A stretch of 64,000 nucleotides of DNA from Coniella vitis (Eukaryota; Ascomycota; Sordariomycetes; Diaporthales; Schizoparmaceae), in assembly GCA_011317545.1 (NCBI GenBank), contig WUJK01000008.1:992001-1056000 (forward strand), read 5' to 3'. The position numbers and the translations under genes were made by a program. Numbering within the stretch: position 1 is the first letter of the stretch; every line of letters starts with the position of its first letter. A model generated the notes under the pieces. The model made no database searches. It saw only the letters and a list, made by a program, of their open reading frames with translations, and was not told the DNA's origin. Positions 24,657 through 36,781 of the stretch are shown piece after piece.

Positions 24657-26112
24657 ATGTCGGGGTGGTCCAAGAATGGATTGCTGGCGGCGTCGGGGAG
24701 TCTGCTAGGTTTAGCCTCCGTTTCCGTTGGGCTTCGACTCTACGCACGGAAGAAGCAGCTTGCAGCATTTTTAGCAGACGATGCCTTGGCAATTGCGGCT
24801 TGGGCAAGTCTTCCCTCGTGCCCACTATAAGCGTGTGTGCAGTGTTGTTAACCCAAGGACGATGGCGTTTAGGTGTGGTTTCTCGCATACTCGATCATAA
24901 ACTTCATCAGTAAGTCCATGTTTGTCCAGCTTTGAAGAGCACGTGAAGCTCGGTTGGGCCAGCAGACAATGCTGATGCGAGTCTTTTTCTGTTTAGGTGT
25001 GGGCAAGAAAATCCTGGGATACAAATCATCCGATTTCACCGAAGCAGAGACTTTGGCAATGACCGAGCTCTCGCAGAAGGTAGACGACTTTCTCCCCGAG
25101 CTTCCCGTCCAAAAGGGCAAATAAAAGAAGGGAGATTACTGACTTTGGGCGCAGCTCGCGATTGCTAGAAGTGTTTTCGAAATTCTAGCCTTGGCCTGTA
25201 TCAAACTGAGCGCCGTCTTCTTCTACCGCCGCATCTTTGCCAGTACATATACTGCTGACGGCAAGAAACAGTGGTTCAATGTGATCAACACGGTCACAGT
25301 CATCGTTGTCATCCTGTGGCTGATCACTTTCGAATTCCTGGCAGGATTCGAGTGCGGGACAGATATCGCTTCGCTCTGGAATGGCAATTACCTCAAGAAC
25401 TGCACCATCACCTTCCCCTTTCTTTATGGTGAGGCCGTGTCCGACTTTCTCCTCGACGTCTGGATTCTGGCTCTCCCCATCCCTCGGATCTTACAGCTCC
25501 ACACCACCGGACGGAGAAAGCTCGAGATCACGGGTGTCTTCCTCTTAGGATATATAGGTCTCGGCGCGTCCATTGCGCGCATGGTGGAGTACATTGTCGT
25601 CGAGAATGGCGGTCCCCTTCTCTACCTATATGGTGACACCGAAGGTATGTCCGGCTCCGTCCACCAGAGGGCTCCTCCCATCAATCCCACCCACGCCTTG
25701 GTAGAATCTTGCTGACAACACGATCGACATGGACTCCGCAGTGGATGACTCCAAGGCCGTTTTCTATGGCATTCTCGAGATCGGCATCTCGCTTGTGGCT
25801 GTCAACTTGCCGTCGTCCTGGCTCCTCTTGACACATGTCACACCAGACAAGGTCATTCGTAGCATCCGCAGTGTCATCTCCCTGGCATCGTTGCGTAGCG
25901 CCCGGGATGACGGTAACCAATCGAATGACGTGCCCAAGAAAGCTGGGTCCAATGCCAGTACACGACCCAGCGATGCATCTCTCAAACTGCGGTCGGATAT
26001 TGAAGCACAGAACACCACGACATCTGCAGAACGAGGGGCTTCTGCTGTCGATAGAGAAGGCTTGCAGGGAGGGGTGCATGTACAGAGCGCAGTGTCTGTA
26101 AGTCATGACTAG
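24657..26112 (+). CDS. Fungal rhodopsin-domain integral membrane protein (7-TM)
   Basis: Five exons: 24657-24803, 24873-24909, 24997-25079, 25155-25644 and 25742-26112 (375 aa). The frame is continuous at all four joins. The first intron (24804-24872) begins GCAAGT, making it a GC-AG intron. The other three are GT-AG. The protein has about seven hydrophobic helices: TM1 'LLGLASVSVGLRLYA', then 'DDALAIAAWVWFLAY', 'ILALACIKLSAVFFYRRIF', 'VIVVILWLITFEFLAGF', 'AVSDFLLDVWILALPIP', 'GVFLLGYIGLGASIARM' and 'GILEIGISLVAVNLPS'. This is the pattern of the large fungal rhodopsin-domain family found beside secondary-metabolite and effector genes. There is no retinal-binding claim. The C-terminal tail (about 90 aa) is hydrophilic and Ser/Thr-rich. 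Confidence 0.85.
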
Positions 26113-28333
26113 AGAGGCGTGCTAAGAGGAAGTGCAGATGTCTTTTTTTATTATTTTTTTTATTAAAAAACAATTTAAAAAAAACTTCTCTTTTCTCAGC
26201 ATTGAGGTCGGTGGTGACCTTTTCACTTTTGGCATGTTGATGTACTGTTATGCCTAGCCATCCCGTCATATGTATAAAAACCTGAGTTATAAACCATTTT
26301 CACTTGTAGGTATATTGTATTTCTTAGGCGTATATTAGCTTATCATGACAGTCTTAGAGCCGTGATTTTCTGAAGTGCTGTCGGAGTCCACATAAAACAA
26401 CAGCCGTGCATTTTGCTTGGTAGTCTTTGTTGTTTTGTGAAAAGCCAAAGTTCTTTTTAGACAAGAATCTCCTATGGTTTTCGCCTGATATGGGATCTGG
26501 TAACTCGTCCTACGGTTTTGCAAGACCCACTTAGTTTCAATAGATACAAAAGCGAACTGTTTCAAAGACTAGATTAATACACATTCGAGACATTCGTAAA
26601 AGGAGTAGAATACGGATATTCAATTGTGGTATTTGTTTCACACGATAGTTGATGTTGGCGTGAAATGAATGATTGTAGATTACTTATCTCTTTTTATTCA
26701 TGCTATTCCTCGGCATAGTTGTTCCCATTGTAGCCAATCGCAATGTACTAGGAGCAAAAATATGCTATTGCCATTGGCTAATGACATGCCTTATAAAGCT
26801 GAAAATGGATTAGGGTAGCCGACGACTGGTGTATTAAGTAGCGTAGCACCCTATAGGCGTTTCCTTTTTCTTTTTTTCTTATGGTGGTCGAGCATCACGA
26901 TTCACTGATAACCTATCATAAGAGTGGGTGTTACTGTTCAAAATGTTATTCCAACAGGCGTGGGTACACCAATCCCAAGGCCATGCAACGGATAAAGCGC
27001 AGGCCGGAGACGAAGAGGATGAAGACGGGTCGGGACTTTGGACAGCATTGGCGCAGCGGCTTCATTTGAGGAGGTGGAAACCGTAGCCTAACCTCTTGGA
27101 CCAAGAATGAATATAAACATATAAACATATATATATATATATATATATATTTTAAAAAAAAAAAGAAAAGAAAAGTGTATATATGCAATAGAAATCTCCT
27201 CGTCGCTTATAGGACTGGCGATAAGATAGGTGGCTTGAAAAGATGAAGCATGCCTTTATATCGTTAGCATTTTGTTTTCCCTTCTATAATTTGCAGAATA
27301 TGAAGAACCTATTGGAAACAATGCGCCGAAAAGAGACGCAGAGAAAGAAGAGATGGATTACCAATACCAGAACCGGGGAGAGGATGTTCTTTTTCAGATC
27401 TTCGATTTTTTTGCTTCCAAGATGGGAATCACAACAAGAAAATTCGACCATGCAATCCGTACTCTTGGAGAATTTGTCCCTCACAATTGCCCAGGACTTC
27501 TTATTCGCAGCAACGCTCAACCAGCCACAGATCCTCGTGTTGAGTACCACGACCATCGTGGTCACTCTTCCGCTTTGTTCACAAAGACCGGTTGATTCGC
27601 TTGATCGGTTGTCTGCGTAGCCATAGTTGTTGATAGGCCAAGTCAGGTCATTACAAAGAGCATCTTTTTCTTCAATACATCACGATAGCCTGGCATCACC
27701 CGGAAGGAGGATCCAAAATTAAATCAAGCATCGCTTCATCCCAACTTTCTCATCCTATATCAACAAAAAGGTTCTCAGAATCACACACACGCTTTTGTAC
27801 TCTCGACAATGACATTGCACCTCGTTCGATTCGTATCTCTCGGTCCTCTTCCTCACCATCGTAGCCCTGTCAATGGGACGCCCGACGATTGTAGTTGCCA
27901 TCATCGATTTCTCCTTGATAGTTTCTCCTTCCATGCCCGTTTCATTGCTCATCCCGTACCGGCCTGAGCATGCAGGAACCTTCATTCAGGACAAGTACAC
28001 GCCTTTTGTCAAGTTTGCTGTTCGTGATACCCAGTAGCTCCAAGTAACTACTCATGACGATTTTCCCATAAGAAACTTGGTTAGGCGCATACCCCCTATC
28101 GCTCGCGAAACTTGTTTAAATCTCTGGAGCGTTGTATCGTCGATGGTTGACCTCTATCATCACAAGAGGCCACCATGGCTGAGGTGTTCCGACAAGATTC
28201 GGTGCCCATTACCGTCATTGTTGGCTCTGAGTTTCTCACGCCGTATTCGCATCATGTGCCAATACAAAATCTGGCGTAGCCGACGCACAGCGGTGCTCAT
28301 TCTGGGAACATTGGTGTGATTAGGACGAGATCT
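26113..28333. other. Intergenic region with decayed coding fragments and a (TA)n run
   Basis: A moderately AT-rich 2.2-kb stretch. A (TA)n microsatellite lies at about 27125-27150. Several short + strand stretches look like coding remains: 26956-27069 (ends 'DEEDEDGSGLWTALAQRL', stop at 27067), 27430-27619 (hydrophobic, 'QILVLSTTTIVVTLPL') and 27818-28038 (hydrophobic, 'YLSVLFLTIVALSMG', then 'FIQDKYTPFVKFAVRDTQ' and a stop). They are separated by stops and I could not join them with splice sites. They may be a broken membrane-protein gene. The 3' UTR of the NPC1-like gene also ends here. Confidence 0.35.
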
Positions 28334-31300
28334 CTACTCCTCATCAGAGTAATCATCCTCCTGGTCGCGGATTGCCCTAAAGCGGCGGCTGGCAAGGTCT
28401 TCCTCAAGACCACCCTCTGACTCGGGATCAACATAGCCATCCCCGCCCATAAGACTGAGAAGCACAGGCAGGAAAATGAGAGCATGTGTCGCAGCGAAGA
28501 AGACGAGCGCCACCCAGATGCGGAAGTAGTAAATCTCAAAGATCTTGCTGCGGGTGAAGGCTAGAACAAAGACGCCAAGGAACTTGGTGATGGTGATGCC
28601 CGAGAAGACGGAGCCGCCCACGTTGGCTAAAGCGGTCCACGAGCGGGCGTCACGACCACGGAATCGATTTCTGGCGCGTTCCATAAACGTGTGGGATGGG
28701 AACATGAAGGCTCGGGCAATGTGAGCGCAAAACTCAACGGCAATGCCAACGCATATGATCAGGTTCACAAGCGAGACAGCATTCAGGCTAACACCAAAGA
28801 CAGCCATGGCTCCAATGATATCCACAATCGTCATGACCACAGTAATGGCAACCGCCGCGCCCGTAAGCACTGAGCCAAGAAGGATGGAAGACACGACGAA
28901 GATGATACCGATGGCAGCGCACAAGAGGCCTGCGGTCAACCCAACAATCGAAACGTATTGGTCAAAGAAGATATAAAAGATGCTGTAGGGGAAGACTTCG
29001 GCACCAGATTTGGAGCTAAAGTCGGCGGCGATGCGACGGGCTGCAGTATAGGCGTTGATGAAGTCGTCTTGGCTGCGCAGAGGAGAGTGCATGGTGCGGA
29101 AGTGACTCGCTGGAATGCTCTGCTTCTCTTCATCAACGACAACAGCAGAGCTGTAGGATGCTTGGCCGCCCAATGGACAGCCATCTGTGGTGGGGGAAGC
29201 CAGGAACTTCTGAAGGTAGTGCACGAACTCCTCACCTTCTGGCATTCCCGACAATGTGATGTTCCACGCAGGGTCTCTTCCTTCAAAACAGGCAGAGCCC
29301 TTTTCGACGCAACAATCTTCAAATTGCGGATTAAGCCACAAAAAGAAGTCATCAATCCAGCTGGCAGTTGGAGAGGCAATATACGACACATCGGTCCGCT
29401 TGCGCTCTTGTTCAAGGATATTGGTCAGTGATAGTGAGTCACAAGTGGTAAATCTTGCGCAAATTTCCTGTTGGTACTTTCTTTTACTAGCATTGACATC
29501 CTTTGTAACGAAGTAGACCGGTGGGCCAGCATCAAAGTAGTCATAGAGATCGTTGAAGTACGGAATGAGGTAGGAGTCGTCCGGAATGGCAACTCGCTGG
29601 TCCAAGCCCAGTTTGACCTCGGGAATGAGCGCCACGCCCGCGGCAAAGAAGCCAAGGAAAATGGCGACGATTGCGACCTTGACTTTTCTTCCGAGCAGCG
29701 TTGGCGCATAATGCTTGATAATGAACTGCTGGAGGAAGCCCTCATCTGAAGTCTCGTACAACCGGGCACCCATATTGCCGTTACTGCCATCAAGATGGAT
29801 ACGGGCTGCCTTGATCTGAATACAAGGCATACAGTCCATCCTCGAGTCTTCGACGCGCTTCTGGTTGAATGATAGCAAGGAGATGAAAAGAGTCACTTGC
29901 AAAATTGCATTAATGAACACAGCCCCCGCGGCGTAGATTGCAAAATTGCGGACTGCAGGCATGCCGACAAAGGCTCCCAGTGCGAACGAGATGGTCTCTG
30001 TAATTGCAGACAGGAGAATGGATGGACCCATGCGTCCAAGAGCCTTTGCGATGCGTAGTTCAACGTCATCGTCTGGGTTACGAGCGTTGACTCGTTCGAA
30101 TTCGTGCACAATGAGAAAGATATTGTCCACGCCAACAGCGAGCACAATGAAGGGAATGACGTCGACGATGATCAAAGTAGCCTTAAGGTTTGCCCATGAG
30201 AACAGACCAATGGATGCGCTGATGGACATCAGAACAATAACGATACCAGCCACGCCAAGCGAGAATTTGGATTCGACAATCGATACGGCCGGGTTCCTGA
30301 GCATATCGCGCAGCGACAGGGTCGTAGATCCGAGGGCAATTGATGCGTAGAGGAACATGATGATGTAGCTAATGACAATGATCTTGGCGTCCGTGTTGGT
30401 CGATTTGTTGAGCTCTTCTTCCAAGCTGATCTCGGTCGAAAAGGATAGCCGCAGGCCTCTTTCCTTGGCTTCCTCCTGCACATCAAGAAGTCGATGTTTC
30501 AAAGCCTGTTCCCAATCCATGGCACGTGCAACCTCTGGAGATCCTTCAGGATAATTGTTCACGACCCAAGTGACCGTCATGGCCGTGACATCGGTGACAT
30601 CGCTGCCTTCCGAATAGCCTCCTAGAATCATCTCCGGGTCAAGAGGTTGTCCATATGCTGGGCGGCATTCGGCTGGTGCTTGAGCGCATGACCGTAATTT
30701 CTTTTGCCAGGAAGTCTTGCCGACGAGAGCCGGCTCATTGTCAAAGTATGCTGCCACTGACTGAACAACACACGCGGAGCCAGTAGGCTTAAGGCAAACG
30801 TCATCCAGTGTCATCCTATATGTTGGACTGTTCAGCTGCGTGATGCTCTTCTCGACGTCCATCCACCAAAGCAGGGTGTCGTAGCTCAGAACCGGGCCAG
30901 GACCAGTTGGAAGGGTATCGTTGACGAGGAAGACCTTCTCGGCACGGTAAAATGGGCCGAAGTGGGAATCGAAAAATTCCTTCTCCTGAGCTGCTGCAGA
31001 GCTTGGGGAAACCCAAAGCCGTGCCGGGTCCTTTTCGATTTCAAAGCGTACCCAGCCAGCGCTCAGTACAATGACAAAGCTGAGTGCGGTAACGATAGTG
31101 ATGGCAGGGAATCGGGCAGCCACATGGCCCAGCTTGAAGAAGGCAGCGTCGCACCATGTGTTGATGCGATACGCGTAGACTGGTCGATCGAGCATGGCTC
31201 CATTGGAGACCAGACGTCCCTCATCGTCTTCATCATCACTAGCATCGATGCTAGCCTGAAGCAGGGTTCTTTCCTCTTGCAGCCGTGCAGCGCGCTTCCT

Positions 31301-32264
31301 GGACCAGACGTGCCCGGCAATGGACACGATCAAGGTCAAGAATAGGACACTGTAGACAAAGATTGAAGCGAAAGAAAGACACGGCAGCACGCCGACCCTG
31401 CAGGACCCCTTTTTCTCGACCGCTGGCAGCTCAGGACATACATCTGGACAGTCAACGCATGCGCATCGGAAGTTCGGATCTTCGTCGTTACACTTCTTGG
31501 GAACCATGGGCAGAGGGCCCATATTCTTTTCCGCATACTCTGTGGGGAAGTTGATTTGAAAGGGCGAGCCAAGCAGCTTCTCGTCGCCCAAGTATTTGAG
31601 GAACTGCGTATAGTTTTTTGCGCCACCGCCAATCAGTTTCATGGCGTCGCTGTTGCTAGGTCCAAACTTCACATCCTTGCAGCTGTCATAGAAGCCGGTG
31701 CCATATTCTTCTGATATCAATTGGTCTAGTTCGGTGGTCAGGACTTTGCCGTTTTTGGTCAGAGAATCGGTGACGTTGATGAAGAGTGACTGGTCAGGGG
31801 AGCACGTGAAAGTGCAAAAGATATTATAGAAGTTGTCTTTGCATGCCGGACACGAGGAGACAATGGTGTTGGCCGTGGATAGTTCGTCTCTCAGCGAGTT
31901 GACCTGATATCCAAGAACCACATTAGTACACAACCTTCAAAAGAGCGTCATCAATCCCGGAACGAGCGCCGGAGAGGACAGGATGAATAAACCGTACCTG
32001 GTCGCTTGTACAGCACACTGGGCCATCGTTCCACTTGGGGCCGCACAAGTCGACGAGTTGCTTTCGGAGAGCCTCATCTGGCTCTTCAGCCTTGCCGTTA
32101 TCGACACATGGTAATTGTTTGCCAAAGAAACTTTTGGATCCACAATGGTCGCGAATGGCACAGCGGCCTGCCTCGTGTATTGGTGTGTATAATCCATCTG
32201 CCGCATGGGAGAAACCCGCCAGCAGCAAGGTCCCTGCAGAGACCAAAGCTGAGAATCGGGCCAT
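28334..32264 (-). CDS. ncr1: NPC1/Ncr1-type intracellular sterol transporter
   Basis: Two exons: 32264-31998 and 31903-28334 (1278 aa), with a 94-bp intron (GTACGG...TCAG, phase 0). A signal peptide ('LVSAGTLLLAGFSHA') leads into the Cys-rich N-terminal sterol-binding domain ('HEAGRCAIRDHCG', 'GPVCCTSDQ', 'CPACKDNFYNIFCTFTCSP'). A first membrane helix follows near residue 270. The sterol-sensing domain (about residues 600-790) includes 'IIVDVIPFIVLAVGVDNIF'. A large lumenal Cys-containing loop and a final five-helix Patched-like block complete it. The length equals the usual NPC1 length. The protein sits in vacuole or late-endosome membranes and moves sterol from NPC2 to the membrane. The tail is short and acidic ('DQEDDYSDEE'). 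Confidence 0.97.
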
Positions 32265-33395
32265 GACAGCCGAATCAAAGGCCGCTCAGCGGCTCACGGG
32301 GAATTGGAGTTTCGAATCAGGCGAGTAGTTTCGGTGGTCACGGACGCGATGTACTTTCGGGTGGTTGGGGTTTGCGCTCGGGCGTGATAGAGTGCTGACT
32401 AGACGTAGAGCAGTAGGTGGGTAGAAGGTTGGTGCTGAGGGATCCGATGATGGTTCGCGCGAGTGAGCGTATGTAGATGGGTAGTCGCTATTGAGAATTG
32501 AAAGAATGGATGGTGTTGCCGTGGCAGTCGTGATAACATGATTGAAGGTGTGTTTGCATGGGGCTTGTGATAGCAACTGATGACGGTGTGAGCTATTTGC
32601 GTCATCCATGCATGCTGTCTGAGCGTGTTAGTGTAGTTCGTGTTCCGTGCGTGGCAGTACACTGCAGCCTAGAGTCAATGCTTATCTCTGGCCACATGTG
32701 GCAGTCACGGGCCGTTGCCCCTTTGTGCCGCGCGACAAGGAGGGGTCACCTGGAATGTACACAGTACAAGGTACTTTGCCTTAGCGCAGCCGATAAGTAC
32801 CGTGGTACTTTACACCCTCACATAGTACATAGTAATCGATGAATAGCCTCAATTGATCATTTACAGTACCAAATTGTTGCTATTTCGGTCTTGCCCACGT
32901 ATTTGTATTTATTTTCATTTACATGGTAACCCTGCCTGGCAAAGTATCAGTTATCTTTCCAAATACAAGTGCGAGACTCGACTTTGGTGTTTACAACATA
33001 TGCCAGTCCATTCTCAACTCCACCTTGATCAAAGCCAGCGGCTCAGGAAATTCCTACCGCTTTACAGAGACCGCGACGCCATGCTTTGCACCAAGATGCA
33101 CTCTTTAGTTCCAAGATGCTCAACATCTTGGTACCTTTGCCTCAATAGCCAGATACCACGATAGTTAGACCCATATGAAGCGTATATCGCTACGTCAAAA
33201 ATCATCTTGCCCGTTGCAAGCCAGGAGCCTCTTCGTATCTCCTTGGAGATTGTTCCTCGTCCCACTCGTGTTCTCGCCGCCTGTATATTGCTCGTTGCTC
33301 CCTGTCATCTTCGCACAGCCATCAATAGGCGCTGATGCGGCACATTGTATCCAAAAAAAAAAAAAAGACGCTGCTACGGGCACGTGATGGCGGCA
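32265..33395. other. Intergenic region between NPC1-like and Cue2-like genes
   Basis: Both neighbours are on the - strand, so this holds the NPC1-like promoter and 5' UTR (next to 32264) and the 3' end of the Cue2-like gene. A 14-bp A run lies at about 33353-33366. A copy of the dispersed motif ACATAGTA is near 32820. No supportable gene is seen. Confidence 0.45.
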
Positions 33396-34880
33396 CTACG
33401 TCCTGCCAGTGACAACGAACTGGCCAGTTTCGAGCCTTACGCGCCAGCCATCTCGCTTGAGCGCAGCACCCACCTCTTGCCGCAGCCTCGACACGCCATT
33501 AGCGCTGTGCTTCCCCAAGCCTGTGACGACGGTAAAGCCTTCTTCTCTGGCTTTCCTAGCCCGATCCTCGCCGAGGCCGCTCCACCACGACTGTGTGCGT
33601 TCCAGTGCGATGCGGACGCCCTCTGCAACAGGCACCCCGTGCAGGTCGATACTATCTGCAGTCGAGCTCTTGTCAACGAGAGCATAGTATTTGTGGACGT
33701 CGGCCGCTTTGGCAGCCTCGAGTTGCTCTCGCGCGCGTTCGGCTAGGACACTAGCGACAGGGCGAAAGTATTTGTCTGAGCCGCCGCGACGATAGGCCTG
33801 CTGCGCAGCTCTGAATGACTCGGCAGCCGAGTCGTAGGCAGCTGATGCCTCTGCGGATCGTTGGTTGTAATTTTTCTGCTTGGCCTCGACAGTCCGCCAA
33901 CCGCTGGGAGACATACGAGTAGAGGCGGGCGCAGAGTGTATGGCTTTTGGTACCGGCCCGCCGGTGGTCGCAATGCGAGGCAGTGAGTTGCCTCGAGCTG
34001 GTGCCCTCAGGCTGGCTGAGGCTGGGACTGCTATGGTTGTGTCGTCCTCGGATAAGTCTGGAGGTGCTAGGCTGTAATTGACGTCTAATCGGTTCTTGCC
34101 CTTATCCTTGGGTGTTTCTGGGCGACCTACTTTATGGGTCAGTCGAAAGGCCAGCATGAGAAGTCTGCGGGTATCATACACTGACTCTTGTAGGCCACCA
34201 TTCCATCCGGAACAAAGGCGCCTTCAATACCTTTTGGTCGAAGGCCATTTTCTTCAAGATACTGAATGTTGAGCAGTTCTTCACAGGCCTTGGTAAAGTC
34301 ACCATTTGATTTTTTGAGTGCCATGCGCATGTCCATCTCGCTCAGGTCGGCAAAAATAGCTCCGAGTTCAGCCACCTTGCCATCATAATCGAGAGTTGCG
34401 ACATTGATATCCTTGTGGAGTTCCAGAGAAGCGTACCGCTCCGATAAAGTGTCACTGCAGTCTGTTCGGGAGGAGAGGTCAGCCAAAAGCCTGGCTGAGC
34501 CCGTGACTGAGGCTGAGTTGTTGGTGGTGTCACTTGGTGGCCACTCGAGTCCAGCGAGGTCGTTGGCAAGGCATCCTATGTCCTGGTCCTCGTCGCTAGC
34601 AACACCACTGACGCTGAATCCCGAGGTTTCCTCTGACGCTGCGTTTTGCGCCAGGTCCTCGAGAATGCTGTGGACCTCATCGTAGCACTTGGTCAGGTCA
34701 TAGTCACCGATGATGGCTATAATGAGAGTGTCGTCCAGTGAGGCGCGAAACTCGTCCTAGAAGAGACGTCAGAGATGGATCGGGTGTCGAAGCTGCGCTA
34801 GCGGGCGGACAGATAGAGCTTACAATCAGCCTGCTGGTGAGCGCCTCTGGATCTTCGCTGCCTTGTGCCGCGTCTTCCAT
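33396..34880 (-). CDS. cue2: Cue2-type protein: CUE domains, DUF1771 and Smr endonuclease domain
   Basis: Three exons: 34880-34824, 34756-34186 and 34126-33396 (452 aa), with introns of 67 and 59 bp. The frame is continuous and the first in-frame ATG after an upstream stop is at 34880. The N-terminal half has two CUE-like segments, about residues 10-55 ('EALTSRLIDEFRASLDDTL') and about 150-195 ('LGAIFADLSEMDMRMALKK'). Then comes a DUF1771 helical part ('YDSAAESFRAAQQAYRRG') and a C-terminal Smr domain with 'DLHGVPVAEG' and 'TGLGKHSANG'. Length and order match yeast Cue2 (443 aa), which cuts mRNA at collided ribosomes in no-go decay. The Asp-x-His motif important for cleavage is present. It is probably cytosolic and ribosome-associated. 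Confidence 0.85.
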
Positions 34881-36781
34881 TATCTTGGGACCGCAAGGAC
34901 AGCGGATCGCGGGTAGGACGCAGATGGGGAGGATTCTTGACGGTGAGGTGGCTATGTTCTCTGGAGAAGGACTGGATCGTCAACATGACCAGCTGGCTGC
35001 TGTTGCTGCTCGAAATCATGGTTGGAAGCCGTTGGCCAGCGCCATGGTGGTTGAGCTGGGCTGGGCGCGCCCGACCAACGGGGAGGGAAAAGTGGTGATT
35101 CAGTCAGCAAAAGTACATTACAGTTGACCCCTGTTAGTGTTGTTGGGCCTCACGGTCTGTGCGCTCGGCCAGACTGGCCAGCCTTTCCAGCGGTGACGCC
35201 ACGGCCTGGGGGTGCTTAATTAGGCCCTGCTAACACTGACCTACAGGTCCTGCACTATGTAACAGGGGCCCATCAGTCGCTAGACTTCTGTTGTCAGCCG
35301 CATCGCCCGATCCGGAGACGTTTTCGTCCTCTTTCACCATCATGTGGCCAACAAGTGCGCCGACATGGCCGATAACCCAACTTGATTCGAGGTTCGACTA
35401 CGCATGAGGCCTGCCTGAAGCAGAAACAATACCGCTGTGTGACGAAAGAAAGGCATACAACCTTCCCAGAATTCAAATACACAACGCTGGCGGCGGCTAT
35501 ACTCGCGAATCAGCCAAGAATGCGTCCTGGACTGAACGACTGACTCTCTTGTTCGCTGACCATGACCACGTTTCCGTGGGTGATTGGGTCTTGGTTCTTG
35601 GCCAGTTAAGTGATCAGTCGCAAAAAGAGAGGCTGCCTGTCGGACGTCTTTGTCTCGCACCACCCAAAGTGTTCCTTGTGTTTTATGTATGCTAACATCC
35701 AAAAGGCGTCTTACCTACCTTTCTTGACTCTCCCAAGAGGCTCAGCGTAAACGATCATCCGTCTTGCAGCCCCAGCGGCGATTGCTTATTTATACGCACT
35801 GCATCCCCAGTCAGCAGGGCTCTCCGCGGATGCCGCGAAGACAGGATGCCATATTCCCGGAGCGGGTGCCCGCGGGGTCGACTGTCTGCGATTCTGGAAA
35901 CTGCTTGCTCCAATGCAGGCAAGGGGCAGGCTCTCGTGAAGCCAGGGTCGGGCTCTTTGGTCCGCGGACTGTGTTGTATACCGGAGCATCCGGCACTTCT
36001 CCATCTGCCTGCTTCTACATAGCATTGCACTATGTAGTCTACAACAAGCCACTCGAGGTATTCAATCAAGGTGGCGATGTCTAGTCTGGATGAGCTTATA
36101 TTCAGAATACACCCAAAGCACGAATTGCATGCCTCTATGATATTTAAGCTACAGGCATGTCCAGCAGGACCAATGCGCAGAAGATAGCCTCGGGAGATAT
36201 CCTGTCTCTATATGATGACTGCTTTGCTTATACATCTTCCTGGCCGATTGTTACTCATCTCTGCCACACGCGCTGCCAGGATAACTTCAGATCATACTAT
36301 ATCGTAGCCCCAGGGACAGACTTCCAGCCATTCGCTCTTCTGAGACCCTTACAGCGGGCCAGCCCGGTAGTAGTGCATTCGGTCACTCGGTCTATGCCCT
36401 TAGTGCCGAAGACAGACTGCAAATCAGCAGCTCTGCGCCCTCTCCGGCAGACCTGACAAATCCTTTTCCAGACTGACACTATTCCCAGCCTGCTCGCTTG
36501 CCTGCTATCTTTCCTGCTTCTTGTTGGCTCTGGTGCAGAAGCTACCGCAGCTTCTACGTTGTTGTAGACACATTGCTTTACACCAACCGCGGCCGTTGTC
36601 TCACTCGCGGATCTGCTTCATTGGTGCCGCGCAGTCACTTGGGTTATTCTCGCGTAGTTTTGATTTATTGCTCGATCCCTTTCCAGAGCAAGACGCACGC
36701 CAAGGGCCGACGAAGAAAAAAAGAACACGGAAAAACAAGACATATCATCGCCAGAAGATCCCCACATATCAGATTCCCCCG
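34881..36781. other. Divergent intergenic region between Cue2-like and amidase genes
   Basis: 1.9 kb between opposite start codons. Short open frames on both strands lack motifs. The left part must contain the Cue2-like promoter. A pyrimidine-rich stretch at 36480-36680 and an A-rich run at 36710-36745 precede the amidase start. Copies of the ACTATGTA motif occur near 35255 and 36027. I see no supportable gene. Confidence 0.45.

Noticed and set aside
24163..24888. 241-codon - strand frame overlapping the rhodopsin-domain gene start
   Set aside because: Antisense to a supported exon, no motif, and no coding-type third-position bias.
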